Positions 8,514-16,316 of a DNA stretch of 64,000 nt are shown here, in pieces. The stretch comes from SCBR16-9 sp964537975 (GTDB taxonomy: Bacteria; Hydrogenedentota; Hydrogenedentia; Hydrogenedentales; SCBR16-9): the NCBI GenBank assembly GCA_964537975.1, contig CAZIDP010000023.1:4393-68392 (forward strand). The letters run 5' to 3'. Position 1 is the stretch's first letter; each line of letters starts with the position of its first letter. The notes beneath the pieces were generated by a model. That model had not been told where the DNA came from and searched no databases. It saw only the letters and a program-made list of their open reading frames with translations. A program made the translations under genes and the position numbers.

Positions 8514-9206
8514 TCAATGATTATTTTGCAATGGGTCTGCTAAATTGCATACTGCAAATGCATTGCTACGTTCGACACAGGTTGGACAGGTATTGCATGG
8601 ATACTCCCCTCCTCTATAACAACTCCATGTCTGAGAAAAATCGACTCCAAGATCACGTCCACGCTGTACAATTTCAGCTTTACTCCAGTCGACAAAGGGT
8701 GCCTTCACCACCACCTTCATTTTACGATTTAAATTAAAAACTTCGTTGATACGTTGGAGGAAATCTTTAGTGCAATCCCAATACCCATATTCATCTTGTG
8801 CTTGTGCACCATAGTACACATCTCGCGCTCCTTGTGTTTCTGCAAATGCCCCGGCTACAGATAGCAGGATCATGTTGCGATTTGGCACATAGGTTGGCGG
8901 TTGATCCCGGGTTGACTCAGGGATTGATTCCAGGTCTGGTACTGCTTGTGCTCCAGAAATCAGGGTTGTACCTTCACGTAACACCTCCGCCAGCACACCG
9001 AGATTTAACTCGAGAAACAGCGCTTTTGCAACAGCAGCCTGATACCGTGCTGCTACCAATTCTCGAGCATGCCGTTGCCCATAATGTATGGACAATGCAT
9101 GAATTGTGGTTTCATCGCCTTTCACTTTTCTAAGATGATGCAACAGAACTGTTGAATCCATACCGCCACTGAGCAGGACAACAATATTAGTTTTGTTATC
9201 GGACAT
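8514..9206 (-). CDS. queC: 7-cyano-7-deazaguanine synthase QueC
   Basis: The enzyme converts 7-carboxy-7-deazaguanine to preQ0 with ammonia and ATP in the cytoplasm, on the way to the tRNA base queuosine. The protein has the ATP-pyrophosphatase P-loop LLSGGMDSTV near the N-terminus. Near the C-terminus it has the zinc site made of four cysteines (SCYRGGEYPCNTCPTCVER). Starting at the ATG at 9206 gives 230 residues, matching E. coli QueC (231). An AAGG ribosome site lies just upstream. A longer reading to 9272 adds 22 unrelated residues and is not favoured. No other queuosine gene is in the window. Confidence 0.95.
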   Translation of the reverse strand: MSDNKTNIVVLLSGGMDSTVLLHHLRKVKGDETTIHALSIHYGQRHARELVAARYQAAVAKALFLELNLGVLAEVLREGTTLISGAQAVPDLESIPESTRDQPPTYVPNRNMILLSVAGAFAETQGARDVYYGAQAQDEYGYWDCTKDFLQRINEVFNLNRKMKVVVKAPFVDWSKAEIVQRGRDLGVDFSQTWSCYRGGEYPCNTCPTCVERSNAFAVCNLADPLQNNH

Positions 9207-9322
9207 AGAGCAACCTTGGTCAAAAATATTCTGCTTCTTTACCAAATTCAACATATGCTGATGGCAGAGCAAATCATCGACGATTTTTTTATAAAAGTTC
9301 AGGACAGGGCATCAAAAAGCAT

Positions 9323-10639
9323 TTACTGTTTTAGCTCAAAAACATAGGCTTGATGTGCCAGATTGTCCAAAGGACTTACGCTGGGTGACTTGATTTGTAG
9401 CATATTGCCTGATTGCGTAAACGATACCGTTGTATTCAGACCCAATAAAGTAACATCATTAACCGTTGTATCATTGGGAAGAACAATTTCAAGACTTTCA
9501 CCCGGCCAAACCAGGCTGATTGCAAAAATTGAATTCCCTTTGCGAGTAAAACGTAGACCTTCCTGAGCTGGAAAGTCTCCACGCATCGTGCCGTATATAG
9601 CATCTCCATTTACTTCCAGCCATTGTCCAATTTCCAGCAGTAAATGCTCCATATGAGTAGGAATACGGCCATCTGCTTTGGGGCCAATATCAAGAAGCAA
9701 GTTTCCCCCGCGGCTCACTGTATCTATCAAGAGATGTACCAGTTCCGTGGAATTTCGGTAATTATCGATATGTTCATTACGGTTGTAACCAAATGATTTG
9801 CCCATACCCTGGCATTCTTCCCAGCGGCCCTCATCAATCAATTTTCCCTCTGGAATGTGACCATATTCGGGCGTCGCAAATCCACCATGCACATTGCGGG
9901 TTTCACGCCCCCATCGATCATTGATAACGACATCTGTCGGCGCCGCTGATTCATTAAACAGCCAGGCGAGAAATTCTTCACTTCGCCAAGTGCTGCTTGG
10001 ATGTTCCCATTCGCCATCGGGCCATACCAAATCAGGCTGATATCGTTCAACCAAGTCTTTGAGTTGTGGAAGCATGTGTTGGTCAACATAGCGATCAACG
10101 TCACTATGATATAGCGGATTAAACCACTCATATAAAGAGTAATAAAAACCCATGCGGAGGTTACGCGCACGCACAGCATCCGTCAGTTCACCACAAATGT
10201 CCCGATGTGGTCCGATGTCAACACTGTTCCAGTTCCAGCTTTCAGCACTGGGCCACAGGGCAAAACCTTCATGGTGCTTTGACGTCAGTACAATATACTT
10301 GGCACCGGAACGTGCGAATATGTCAGCCCAATGCTCCGGCTCAAACATGTCAGTTTTCCAGAGTGGTGCAAAACTCTGGTATTTAAAATCAGAACCATAG
10401 GTATTCTCATGAAAATGCCAGGTTTCACTGTTCTTGTTTTCCATATCATACCAATACCACTCTGAGTACCGGTCTTTTGGCCCCCAAGCAGGTACGGCAT
10501 AGACACCCCAATGAATAAAGATACCAAACTTGGCATCCTGAAACCAGGCAGGATTCTCGCGTTGGTCCAGAGACTCCCAGGAAGGTTCATAGGTACCCAG
10601 CGACATTGTGCTGACTAACAGACTCAGAATCACGTTCAT
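9323..10639 (-). CDS. Alpha-L-fucosidase, GH29 family
   Basis: A secreted 438-residue glycosidase that removes terminal L-fucose from glycans. The start at 10639 is chosen because GGAGGA lies 8 bases upstream and gives a signal peptide (MNVILSLLVSTMSLG). GH29 hallmarks are the N-terminal W-F-x-x-A-K-F-G-I-F-I-H-W-G stretch (about 32-45), K-H-H-E-G-F (121-126), and the probable catalytic nucleophile D208 in LVWPDG. A C-terminal beta-sandwich follows the barrel at about residue 345. The general acid/base residue varies in this family and cannot be named. It fits the exported carbohydrate-degradation theme of the window; no fucose pathway genes sit next to it. Confidence 0.93.
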   Translation of the reverse strand: MNVILSLLVSTMSLGTYEPSWESLDQRENPAWFQDAKFGIFIHWGVYAVPAWGPKDRYSEWYWYDMENKNSETWHFHENTYGSDFKYQSFAPLWKTDMFEPEHWADIFARSGAKYIVLTSKHHEGFALWPSAESWNWNSVDIGPHRDICGELTDAVRARNLRMGFYYSLYEWFNPLYHSDVDRYVDQHMLPQLKDLVERYQPDLVWPDGEWEHPSSTWRSEEFLAWLFNESAAPTDVVINDRWGRETRNVHGGFATPEYGHIPEGKLIDEGRWEECQGMGKSFGYNRNEHIDNYRNSTELVHLLIDTVSRGGNLLLDIGPKADGRIPTHMEHLLLEIGQWLEVNGDAIYGTMRGDFPAQEGLRFTRKGNSIFAISLVWPGESLEIVLPNDTTVNDVTLLGLNTTVSFTQSGNMLQIKSPSVSPLDNLAHQAYVFELKQ

Positions 10640-10738
10640 GATATAATCCTCCGAATTCAATACGCAAATGGAAAAAGAAAATGCGGAATGCATTGCCAGA
10701 AGAATCTATTGTGTCACACTTCAGAATACGATACCAGT

Positions 10739-11530
10739 TTATGGAAGTATATTTCTGATTGCCATGATAGAATCAAGAAGTGCTGAGACACTGTCCAGCC
10801 GGATAGAATTTGGCCCATCGCACTTTGCATTATCTGGCTCGGGATATACTTCCGTGAATAAACCGTCAACACCATACGCAACTGCCGCTCTAGCAAGTGG
10901 CGCAACAAAAGTACGGTTTCCGGACGATGCGCCTCCACTGGATGGTATTTGCACTGCATGCGTTGCGTCAAAAATAACAGGAAACCCAAAAGCTCGCATG
11001 ATATCGAAACTGCGGAAATCAACTACGAGATTGTTATAACCAAAACAAGTGCCACGCTCTGTGAGCCAGATGCGGTCATTACCGCTCTCAAGAATTTTGT
11101 CAATGACATAACGCATATCACTGGGAGCAGTAAATTGGCCCTTTTTTACATTGATTACACGGTCGGTTTTAGCTGCCGCCACCATTAGATCCGTCTGACG
11201 ACAGAGAAATGCAGGTATTTGAATCACATCAACAACTTCGGCGACTTGGTCTACTTCAGCTACAGAATGCACATCCGTAAGAATTTGAATGTCAAAAGTT
11301 TTTTTGACATCTGCTAGAATCTCTAAACCTTTTTTTATACCAGGTCCGCGGTAGGCGTCAAGTGATGTACGATTGGCCTTGTCATAGCTGGCTTTAAAGT
11401 AGAATTGCAGGTTATAAGAATTGGCCATTTTTTTTAATTGGTGTGCGATACTGAAGGCGATTGCTTCATCTTCCAGCACACATGGCCCGGCAATAAATAT
11501 GAAATCAGATTTACAATTGGTTGTACACAT
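10739..11530 (-). CDS. kdsA: 3-deoxy-8-phosphooctulonate synthase (KDO-8-P synthase)
   Basis: Condenses arabinose-5-phosphate with phosphoenolpyruvate to make KDO-8-phosphate for the LPS core. The full length is 263 residues from the ATG at 11530. Family motifs include FKASYDKANRTS, LTDVHS, QIPAFLCRQTDL, KKGQF and PEPDNAKCDG. C17 in IFIAGPC marks the metal-dependent class, as in Aquifex; E. coli KdsA has Asn there. H in DATH and the E/D of PEPDNAKCDG would complete the metal site. The gene starts 15 bases after kdsD, so the two form an operon. Confidence 0.95.
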   Translation of the reverse strand: MCTTNCKSDFIFIAGPCVLEDEAIAFSIAHQLKKMANSYNLQFYFKASYDKANRTSLDAYRGPGIKKGLEILADVKKTFDIQILTDVHSVAEVDQVAEVVDVIQIPAFLCRQTDLMVAAAKTDRVINVKKGQFTAPSDMRYVIDKILESGNDRIWLTERGTCFGYNNLVVDFRSFDIMRAFGFPVIFDATHAVQIPSSGGASSGNRTFVAPLARAAVAYGVDGLFTEVYPEPDNAKCDGPNSIRLDSVSALLDSIMAIRNILP

Positions 11531-11545
11531 CAATATGACTTTCTA

Positions 11546-12517
11546 TTAAATACCCGCACGAATCAAATCATGAATATGGAGTGCTCCTACCACAGCATGT
11601 TGTTCATTTAATACTGGTAAAACGGTAATGAGTTTGTCTTCCATATACCGCAGAGCTGTGTCGGCCAGCATACCGGAAGTAATAAATTTCGGTTGGCGCA
11701 TCATGACCTCGTGCATGGGACATTCCAGTGGATGTGGATTGCATTGAAACAATCTTCGCAAATCACCGTCAGTGAACACCCCAACAAGCAGAGAAGACTC
11801 ATCCAATACAAACAGTGCGCCTAATCGTTTTGAAGACATTTCAATCAGTGCATCACGCAACAGGATTGTATCACCAACTACAGGGATGGCATTTCCTGTA
11901 TGCATTAATTCATCTACCCGGCATAATAATTTAGTACCCAAGCTGCCCCCGGGGTGATACTGAGCATAGTCAGACTTTTTAAAATTCCGTAACTTCATGA
12001 GCACAGCGGCCAACGCATCACCTGCTGCCAGCATAGCGGTTGTGCTGGAAGTTGGAGCTAAGTCTAAAGGGTCTGCCTCCCGGGAAACCCCAGTGTTCAA
12101 TAAAACCTGGCTAAGCTTGGCAAGTGAGGACTTTGGACGGCCACACATTGCAATAATCGGTACATTTAATGATGCAATGTGAGGTAGCAAAGCAATTATT
12201 TCCGGAGTCTCCCCACTATTGGACAATAAAATAACGGTATCTTTCGATGACACATGCCCCAAGTCACCATGCAGTGCTTCCGCAGGATGCATATAGACCG
12301 ATGGGGTTCCAGTGCTCACAAAGGTTGCCACCATTTTCTGTGCAATGATGCCACACTTGCCCATACCCACACAGACGACATTTCCCCGGCATTCATACAG
12401 GAGAGAAACCGCGATCTCAATCGTTGTATCAGCACGAGAATAAAGCTCCTTCAAAGCATCAATTTCATATTGAAGTGCTTCGCGATACGCATCAATCATA
12501 TTCAAATTTAAATCCAT
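11546..12517 (-). CDS. kdsD: Arabinose-5-phosphate isomerase (KdsD/KpsF family)
   Basis: Interconverts ribulose-5-phosphate and arabinose-5-phosphate, the substrate of KdsA encoded just downstream. The N-terminal half is a SIS sugar-isomerase domain (VCVGMGKCGIIAQKM, HPAEALHGDLG, LLSNSGETPEI). The C-terminal half has two CBS repeats (DELMHTGNAIPVV... and HEVMMRQPKFIT...). The ATG at 12517 gives 323 residues, close to the 328 of E. coli KdsD. A longer version from a GTG at 12565 would overlap the upstream gene by 20 bases and has no clear ribosome site. Confidence 0.94.
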   Translation of the reverse strand: MDLNLNMIDAYREALQYEIDALKELYSRADTTIEIAVSLLYECRGNVVCVGMGKCGIIAQKMVATFVSTGTPSVYMHPAEALHGDLGHVSSKDTVILLSNSGETPEIIALLPHIASLNVPIIAMCGRPKSSLAKLSQVLLNTGVSREADPLDLAPTSSTTAMLAAGDALAAVLMKLRNFKKSDYAQYHPGGSLGTKLLCRVDELMHTGNAIPVVGDTILLRDALIEMSSKRLGALFVLDESSLLVGVFTDGDLRRLFQCNPHPLECPMHEVMMRQPKFITSGMLADTALRYMEDKLITVLPVLNEQHAVVGALHIHDLIRAGI

Positions 12518-12545
12518 ACTGCCGATTTTTCCAGAAAGTGAATTG

Positions 12546-14135
12546 TCATTTACCTGCGGCACCACCTATATGTATCAACGTTACTGCTTCATAAAATGCT
12601 GCCACGAGAAGTATTACACCGACAAGTAAAGCGCTATGCAACATAACGAGCAAACCACTTAAAGCTTCTTTCTTAAAATTATTTTTGGCAAGTCCCCACA
12701 AGAGAAATACCGGCCACATCACAACAGCGAAACACGCGAGTATATAGGCTTGAAACTCCAATACCATGGTGATGGAATGGTAAGAATATCCAGAATTTTG
12801 ACCGACCCAAGTCGGTACCATGACCAACCCCACCAACGCGAAACTTAATCCCGTTTTGATGACACCAAATGGTATGGCAATTAATGAAATAGCATATACC
12901 AGAAGCAGGGTCTGGTCAATATAGTTGTTGTAAAAGGTGGCCCAGGTGGCACTCAAGACATTTCCCGAGGCATACGCATCACCGACATGCTGTAAGTCAC
13001 CTTCACTGAAAATAAATGCGACAAATTCAGTAAATCGATAATTGAATAATGGGAAATTTAATCCCGCTAACATAAACACAAAAAATATTCCATACAACAA
13101 TACATGTAATGTAAAATAAATGCCACGCCAATCCATTACCGCCTTGGCCAAATGCCGGGACGCATTGTCCTGATTACGGTAGAACCACCAGGCAAATCCA
13201 TTGTACATTGCCAATGTACCACCTAAAGCAATAACTGCAAGTAGTATAAAACCAAACCAGGTGAAAATGGGTAGCGTACGAATTTGGCCACCACGTACTC
13301 CTGATTCATCTACTCTTGCATCAATTAATAAATCATCTAATGACATGCCAGGCAATGCACTATCCTCTGCACCGAGCATATTGTCGACAAGCTTGCTATC
13401 GTCGCTGTCCATAAGCGATTCAGACGCAACCGGTTCCGCTGTGAAGAAATTCGTATCTACGATTGCTTCGGGTACATTAAACAGTTCGCTGAGATAAGTA
13501 CCCAATTCTTCCTGGTTTTCAGACAGATCAGGAATATAAATACCATTGTGTGCATCCTCTGTTGAAAAGAAGTCTGACCATTCTGTGCTCCACGGCAAGA
13601 TATAGGCAAACAAAGCGGCAGCTACTGTATTGTGTAACCAACCGACCACCTCAAATTGAACACCATCAATGACAAAGGTGTCAAATCGACTCAAATCCCC
13701 TGCAAGTACTTCTGGTTTTCCAGGTTCTGGAAGCCGGCCACTGCGAAGGTATCCTGCCAATAATTCATGGTCCAGTTGCGCATGCAAAAGTATTTCCGTG
13801 CGTTCCCCACCAAAGATATTAAGTATAATCTGACTATCTAAAGCTTGATTAATCTTGTTCAGGAAAGCATCTCGTCTAAGTGTCTCTTCCAAAGGGATAC
13901 GCCGTATTTGTGCTGGAAAGCTGGAATCCCACTCAGCATCTGGGTGGATGAGCAACATTGATCTGGCACCTGGCTGGTAGGATACCCAGCTCATCTCGGA
14001 GGCCCCGTGCAGTAAGAATGCGAAAGCCCCACACAGAACAATTATTATACCGATACAAAATCCTTTAATGTGTCGTCGACGAGTCGCATCAATATTGTAA
14101 TCTGAACTGTATTCATTGCAAGAATCATCTATCAA
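12546..14135 (-). CDS. Polytopic membrane protein of unknown function
   Basis: I do not recognise this 529-residue protein. It has one N-terminal helix (about 24-44) and a large presumed periplasmic domain (45-300). Part of that domain (GYLRSGRLPEPGKPEVLAGD, then a short strand set with VDGVQ-like VVGWL) resembles the extracytoplasmic core of MacB/FtsX-type permeases. At least five more helices follow (about 305-520). The C-terminal membrane half vaguely recalls SpoIIM-type proteins, which is weak. The only start in frame is a TTG at 14135, or a non-standard codon upstream, so the N-terminus is uncertain. It lies just upstream of kdsD and ends 28 bases before it, so it is likely in the kds transcript and might act in envelope biogenesis (inference). 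Confidence 0.7.
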   Translation of the reverse strand: MIDDSCNEYSSDYNIDATRRRHIKGFCIGIIIVLCGAFAFLLHGASEMSWVSYQPGARSMLLIHPDAEWDSSFPAQIRRIPLEETLRRDAFLNKINQALDSQIILNIFGGERTEILLHAQLDHELLAGYLRSGRLPEPGKPEVLAGDLSRFDTFVIDGVQFEVVGWLHNTVAAALFAYILPWSTEWSDFFSTEDAHNGIYIPDLSENQEELGTYLSELFNVPEAIVDTNFFTAEPVASESLMDSDDSKLVDNMLGAEDSALPGMSLDDLLIDARVDESGVRGGQIRTLPIFTWFGFILLAVIALGGTLAMYNGFAWWFYRNQDNASRHLAKAVMDWRGIYFTLHVLLYGIFFVFMLAGLNFPLFNYRFTEFVAFIFSEGDLQHVGDAYASGNVLSATWATFYNNYIDQTLLLVYAISLIAIPFGVIKTGLSFALVGLVMVPTWVGQNSGYSYHSITMVLEFQAYILACFAVVMWPVFLLWGLAKNNFKKEALSGLLVMLHSALLVGVILLVAAFYEAVTLIHIGGAAGK

Positions 14136-14188
14136 AGAGGTATAGTCCTTTAACTTGTTGGAACAGGCGGCATCACTGTATGGACATT

Positions 14189-15223
14189 TCAGAATTGATC
14201 AATAGATGCTTTTAAAACTTGGTCTTTATATCCAGAAACCAGTTCAAACGCATCACAGGATGCCTCAAGGGGAAAGGAATGTGTAATCAATTTACGTACG
14301 TCAATTTTTCCTGAATCAAGAAAACGTATGGCAGTCGGATAATTATATTTGAAGCGTCGGGTCCATTTAAGTACAAGTTCTTTTCGACGCACCTGGCATG
14401 GCGGAAAATAATCTGTAACCTGACCCGATATTCCTGTAACGATAATCCGGCCAGCCGGCCGCACTATATGGCAGGCAGTAGTCAGTGCGTCAGAGCCATT
14501 GCTGCAATCGATTGCGACATCAACACCACGCCCGGAAGTCTCAGCCATAACTTGCGTAATGATATCTAGATCATTAGCATTGTGAGCCGTGTCTACACCA
14601 TATTGAGTAGAAAACTGAACCCGGTACTCATGCAAGTCGGCTCCAATTATCCATTCTGCACCTGAGAATTTGGCTATGTTGGCTGTCATCAAACCAATTG
14701 GACCCAACCCAATTATGGCAACCGTTTCTCCAGGCTTCAATTCAGCCAGCTCAACCGTATGGATAGCAACAGCCAGCGGTTCGATCATGGCAGCGATATC
14801 AGGCGGAATACTTTCAGGTACCGGGAAACAAAATGCACCATGCACCGAATAATATTCACTTAGCGCTCCGTCACTACCCGGCCCTCCCGGAAAAAACATT
14901 TTCGGGCAAACATTGTAATGACCGGTGTTACACCACTCACATTGGAGGCACGGGATGCCAGGCTCTACAGCTACCCGCTTTCCAAGCAGTTTAGGATCAG
15001 CCTGGTCGCCAACAAATTCAACAATACCTGCATATTCATGTCCGAGAATAGTCGGTTCATGCAAAACATTAACACCAATATTCCCATCCAGATAATAATG
15101 GATATCCGAACCGCACACCCCCACGGATTCAATACGCAATAGCACTTCATATGGCTTGGGTTCCGGTTTTGGAACTTCGACCAAACGCATATCACGTGGG
15201 CCAAACCATTTCACTGCCTTCAT
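14189..15223 (-). CDS. Zinc-dependent polyol dehydrogenase (sorbitol dehydrogenase-like, MDR)
   Basis: A 344-residue medium-chain dehydrogenase. It has the catalytic zinc site (GVCGSDIHYY, GHEYAG), the structural zinc cysteines (C-x2-C-x2-C-x7-C in CLQCEWCNTGHYNVC), and the Rossmann motif GLGPIGLM. The IEPLAVAIH segment and overall layout are those of sorbitol/xylitol dehydrogenases, which oxidise a polyol to a ketose with NAD. A GGAGGA ribosome site precedes the ATG. It follows the SDR below by 71 bases in the same direction, so the two probably serve one sugar-alcohol pathway. The exact substrate is not predictable. Confidence 0.88.
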   Translation of the reverse strand: MKAVKWFGPRDMRLVEVPKPEPKPYEVLLRIESVGVCGSDIHYYLDGNIGVNVLHEPTILGHEYAGIVEFVGDQADPKLLGKRVAVEPGIPCLQCEWCNTGHYNVCPKMFFPGGPGSDGALSEYYSVHGAFCFPVPESIPPDIAAMIEPLAVAIHTVELAELKPGETVAIIGLGPIGLMTANIAKFSGAEWIIGADLHEYRVQFSTQYGVDTAHNANDLDIITQVMAETSGRGVDVAIDCSNGSDALTTACHIVRPAGRIIVTGISGQVTDYFPPCQVRRKELVLKWTRRFKYNYPTAIRFLDSGKIDVRKLITHSFPLEASCDAFELVSGYKDQVLKASIDQF

Positions 15224-15294
15224 GAGATTCCTCCGTGAGGGTGGACATTACAATTCCCGGTCAAGGCTAAAAACACATCGTGACTTATTTTTGA

Positions 15295-16113
15295 TTAAGC
15301 ACGAGACTTACCACCGGACACATTAACTGTAGTTCCGTGAATATATCCTCCGCGTTCAGATGCCAGGAAGCATACCGTGCTGGCAACTTCTGACAATTTG
15401 CCACTGCGACCGAGAGGAATGGATACTTTTTCGTAACTTGCACGTAATTGTTCTATGCTGATTCCACGGGTATAAGCGAGACCACGCTCGTATTCTTCTG
15501 AGCGCAACCCGGTAGCTTCCATGATTCCTGGCGCAATACCGACAACACGAATATCATGCTTACCCAGTTCTTTTGCCCAAGAACGGGTCATATTGTAATT
15601 CGCTGCCTTTGTAGCTGCGTATACACTTTGACCTTCAGAACCTTCCATACCAGACTCTGAAGCCATGTTAATGATCACACCGGACTTCTTCTGTTTCAGC
15701 ATAACACGTGCAGCAGCCTGGGCACAGAGAAAATACCCTTTCATGTTAATGGCTACCACTTTATCCCATTGCTCGGCAGTCAGTTCCTCTACCCCGGCTG
15801 GGTCTACCAGTAACCTTGGAAGAACAATACCTGCATTGTTAACGAGAATGTCAATTGTCCCAAAAGTATCTACAGCACTCTTGATCATGCCGTCAACACT
15901 GTCTTTATCTGTTACATTTGTGAAGGCAAAAATATGTTTTCCACCATATTTTGCACTAAGTTCTGCCACAACATTCTGGCCTGCCTCTTCACTCACATCG
16001 GCTATAACAACTTGAACTCCAACTTCTGCCAACGCTTCACTAACCGCTTTGCCAATACCTGAAGCACCACCAGTAACAATTGCAACTTTTTCTTCCAAAT
16101 TTAACCAACTCAT
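15295..16113 (-). CDS. SDR oxidoreductase, sorbitol-6-phosphate 2-dehydrogenase-like
   Basis: A 272-residue short-chain dehydrogenase from the ATG at 16113, with GGAG upstream; the 14-residue extension to 16155 is not favoured. It has TGGASGIG, NNAG, the catalytic S and Y-x-x-x-K (YAATK). Its C-terminal signature (GIMEATGLRSEEYERGLAYT, then the RSGKLSEVA segment and a final VSGGKSRA) closely follows the sorbitol-6-phosphate dehydrogenase subfamily. That enzyme normally acts after PTS uptake, yet no PTS or polyol kinase gene lies nearby, so the real substrate may be an unphosphorylated or different polyol. It pairs with the zinc polyol dehydrogenase downstream. Confidence 0.85.
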   Translation of the reverse strand: MSWLNLEEKVAIVTGGASGIGKAVSEALAEVGVQVVIADVSEEAGQNVVAELSAKYGGKHIFAFTNVTDKDSVDGMIKSAVDTFGTIDILVNNAGIVLPRLLVDPAGVEELTAEQWDKVVAINMKGYFLCAQAAARVMLKQKKSGVIINMASESGMEGSEGQSVYAATKAANYNMTRSWAKELGKHDIRVVGIAPGIMEATGLRSEEYERGLAYTRGISIEQLRASYEKVSIPLGRSGKLSEVASTVCFLASERGGYIHGTTVNVSGGKSRA

Positions 16114-16316
16114 AAATATGTCTCCACGAATGTTTTTGGGAAGTATCTCATTCATCCCAAGTTAATGATTTTGTAATACCACTTGGCAAAGCGTTGCCGT
16201 AATAAGAAAGCTTGTGCCGGAATTCAGGTTGAAATTAAGAAATGTATTCCAATTAAAGATATTAACAAGACAAACCATCGCTGTTGGATGATATTGTCTG
16301 GAGGGTAGTATAGCAC

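Noticed and set aside
8290..8520. 76-codon plus-strand frame
   Set aside because: It runs through two inverted repeats, has no ribosome site and no recognisable features. The hairpins explain the sequence better.
9207..9272. N-terminal extension of queC
   Set aside because: The added 22 residues do not match QueC; the ATG at 9206 gives normal length and has a ribosome site.
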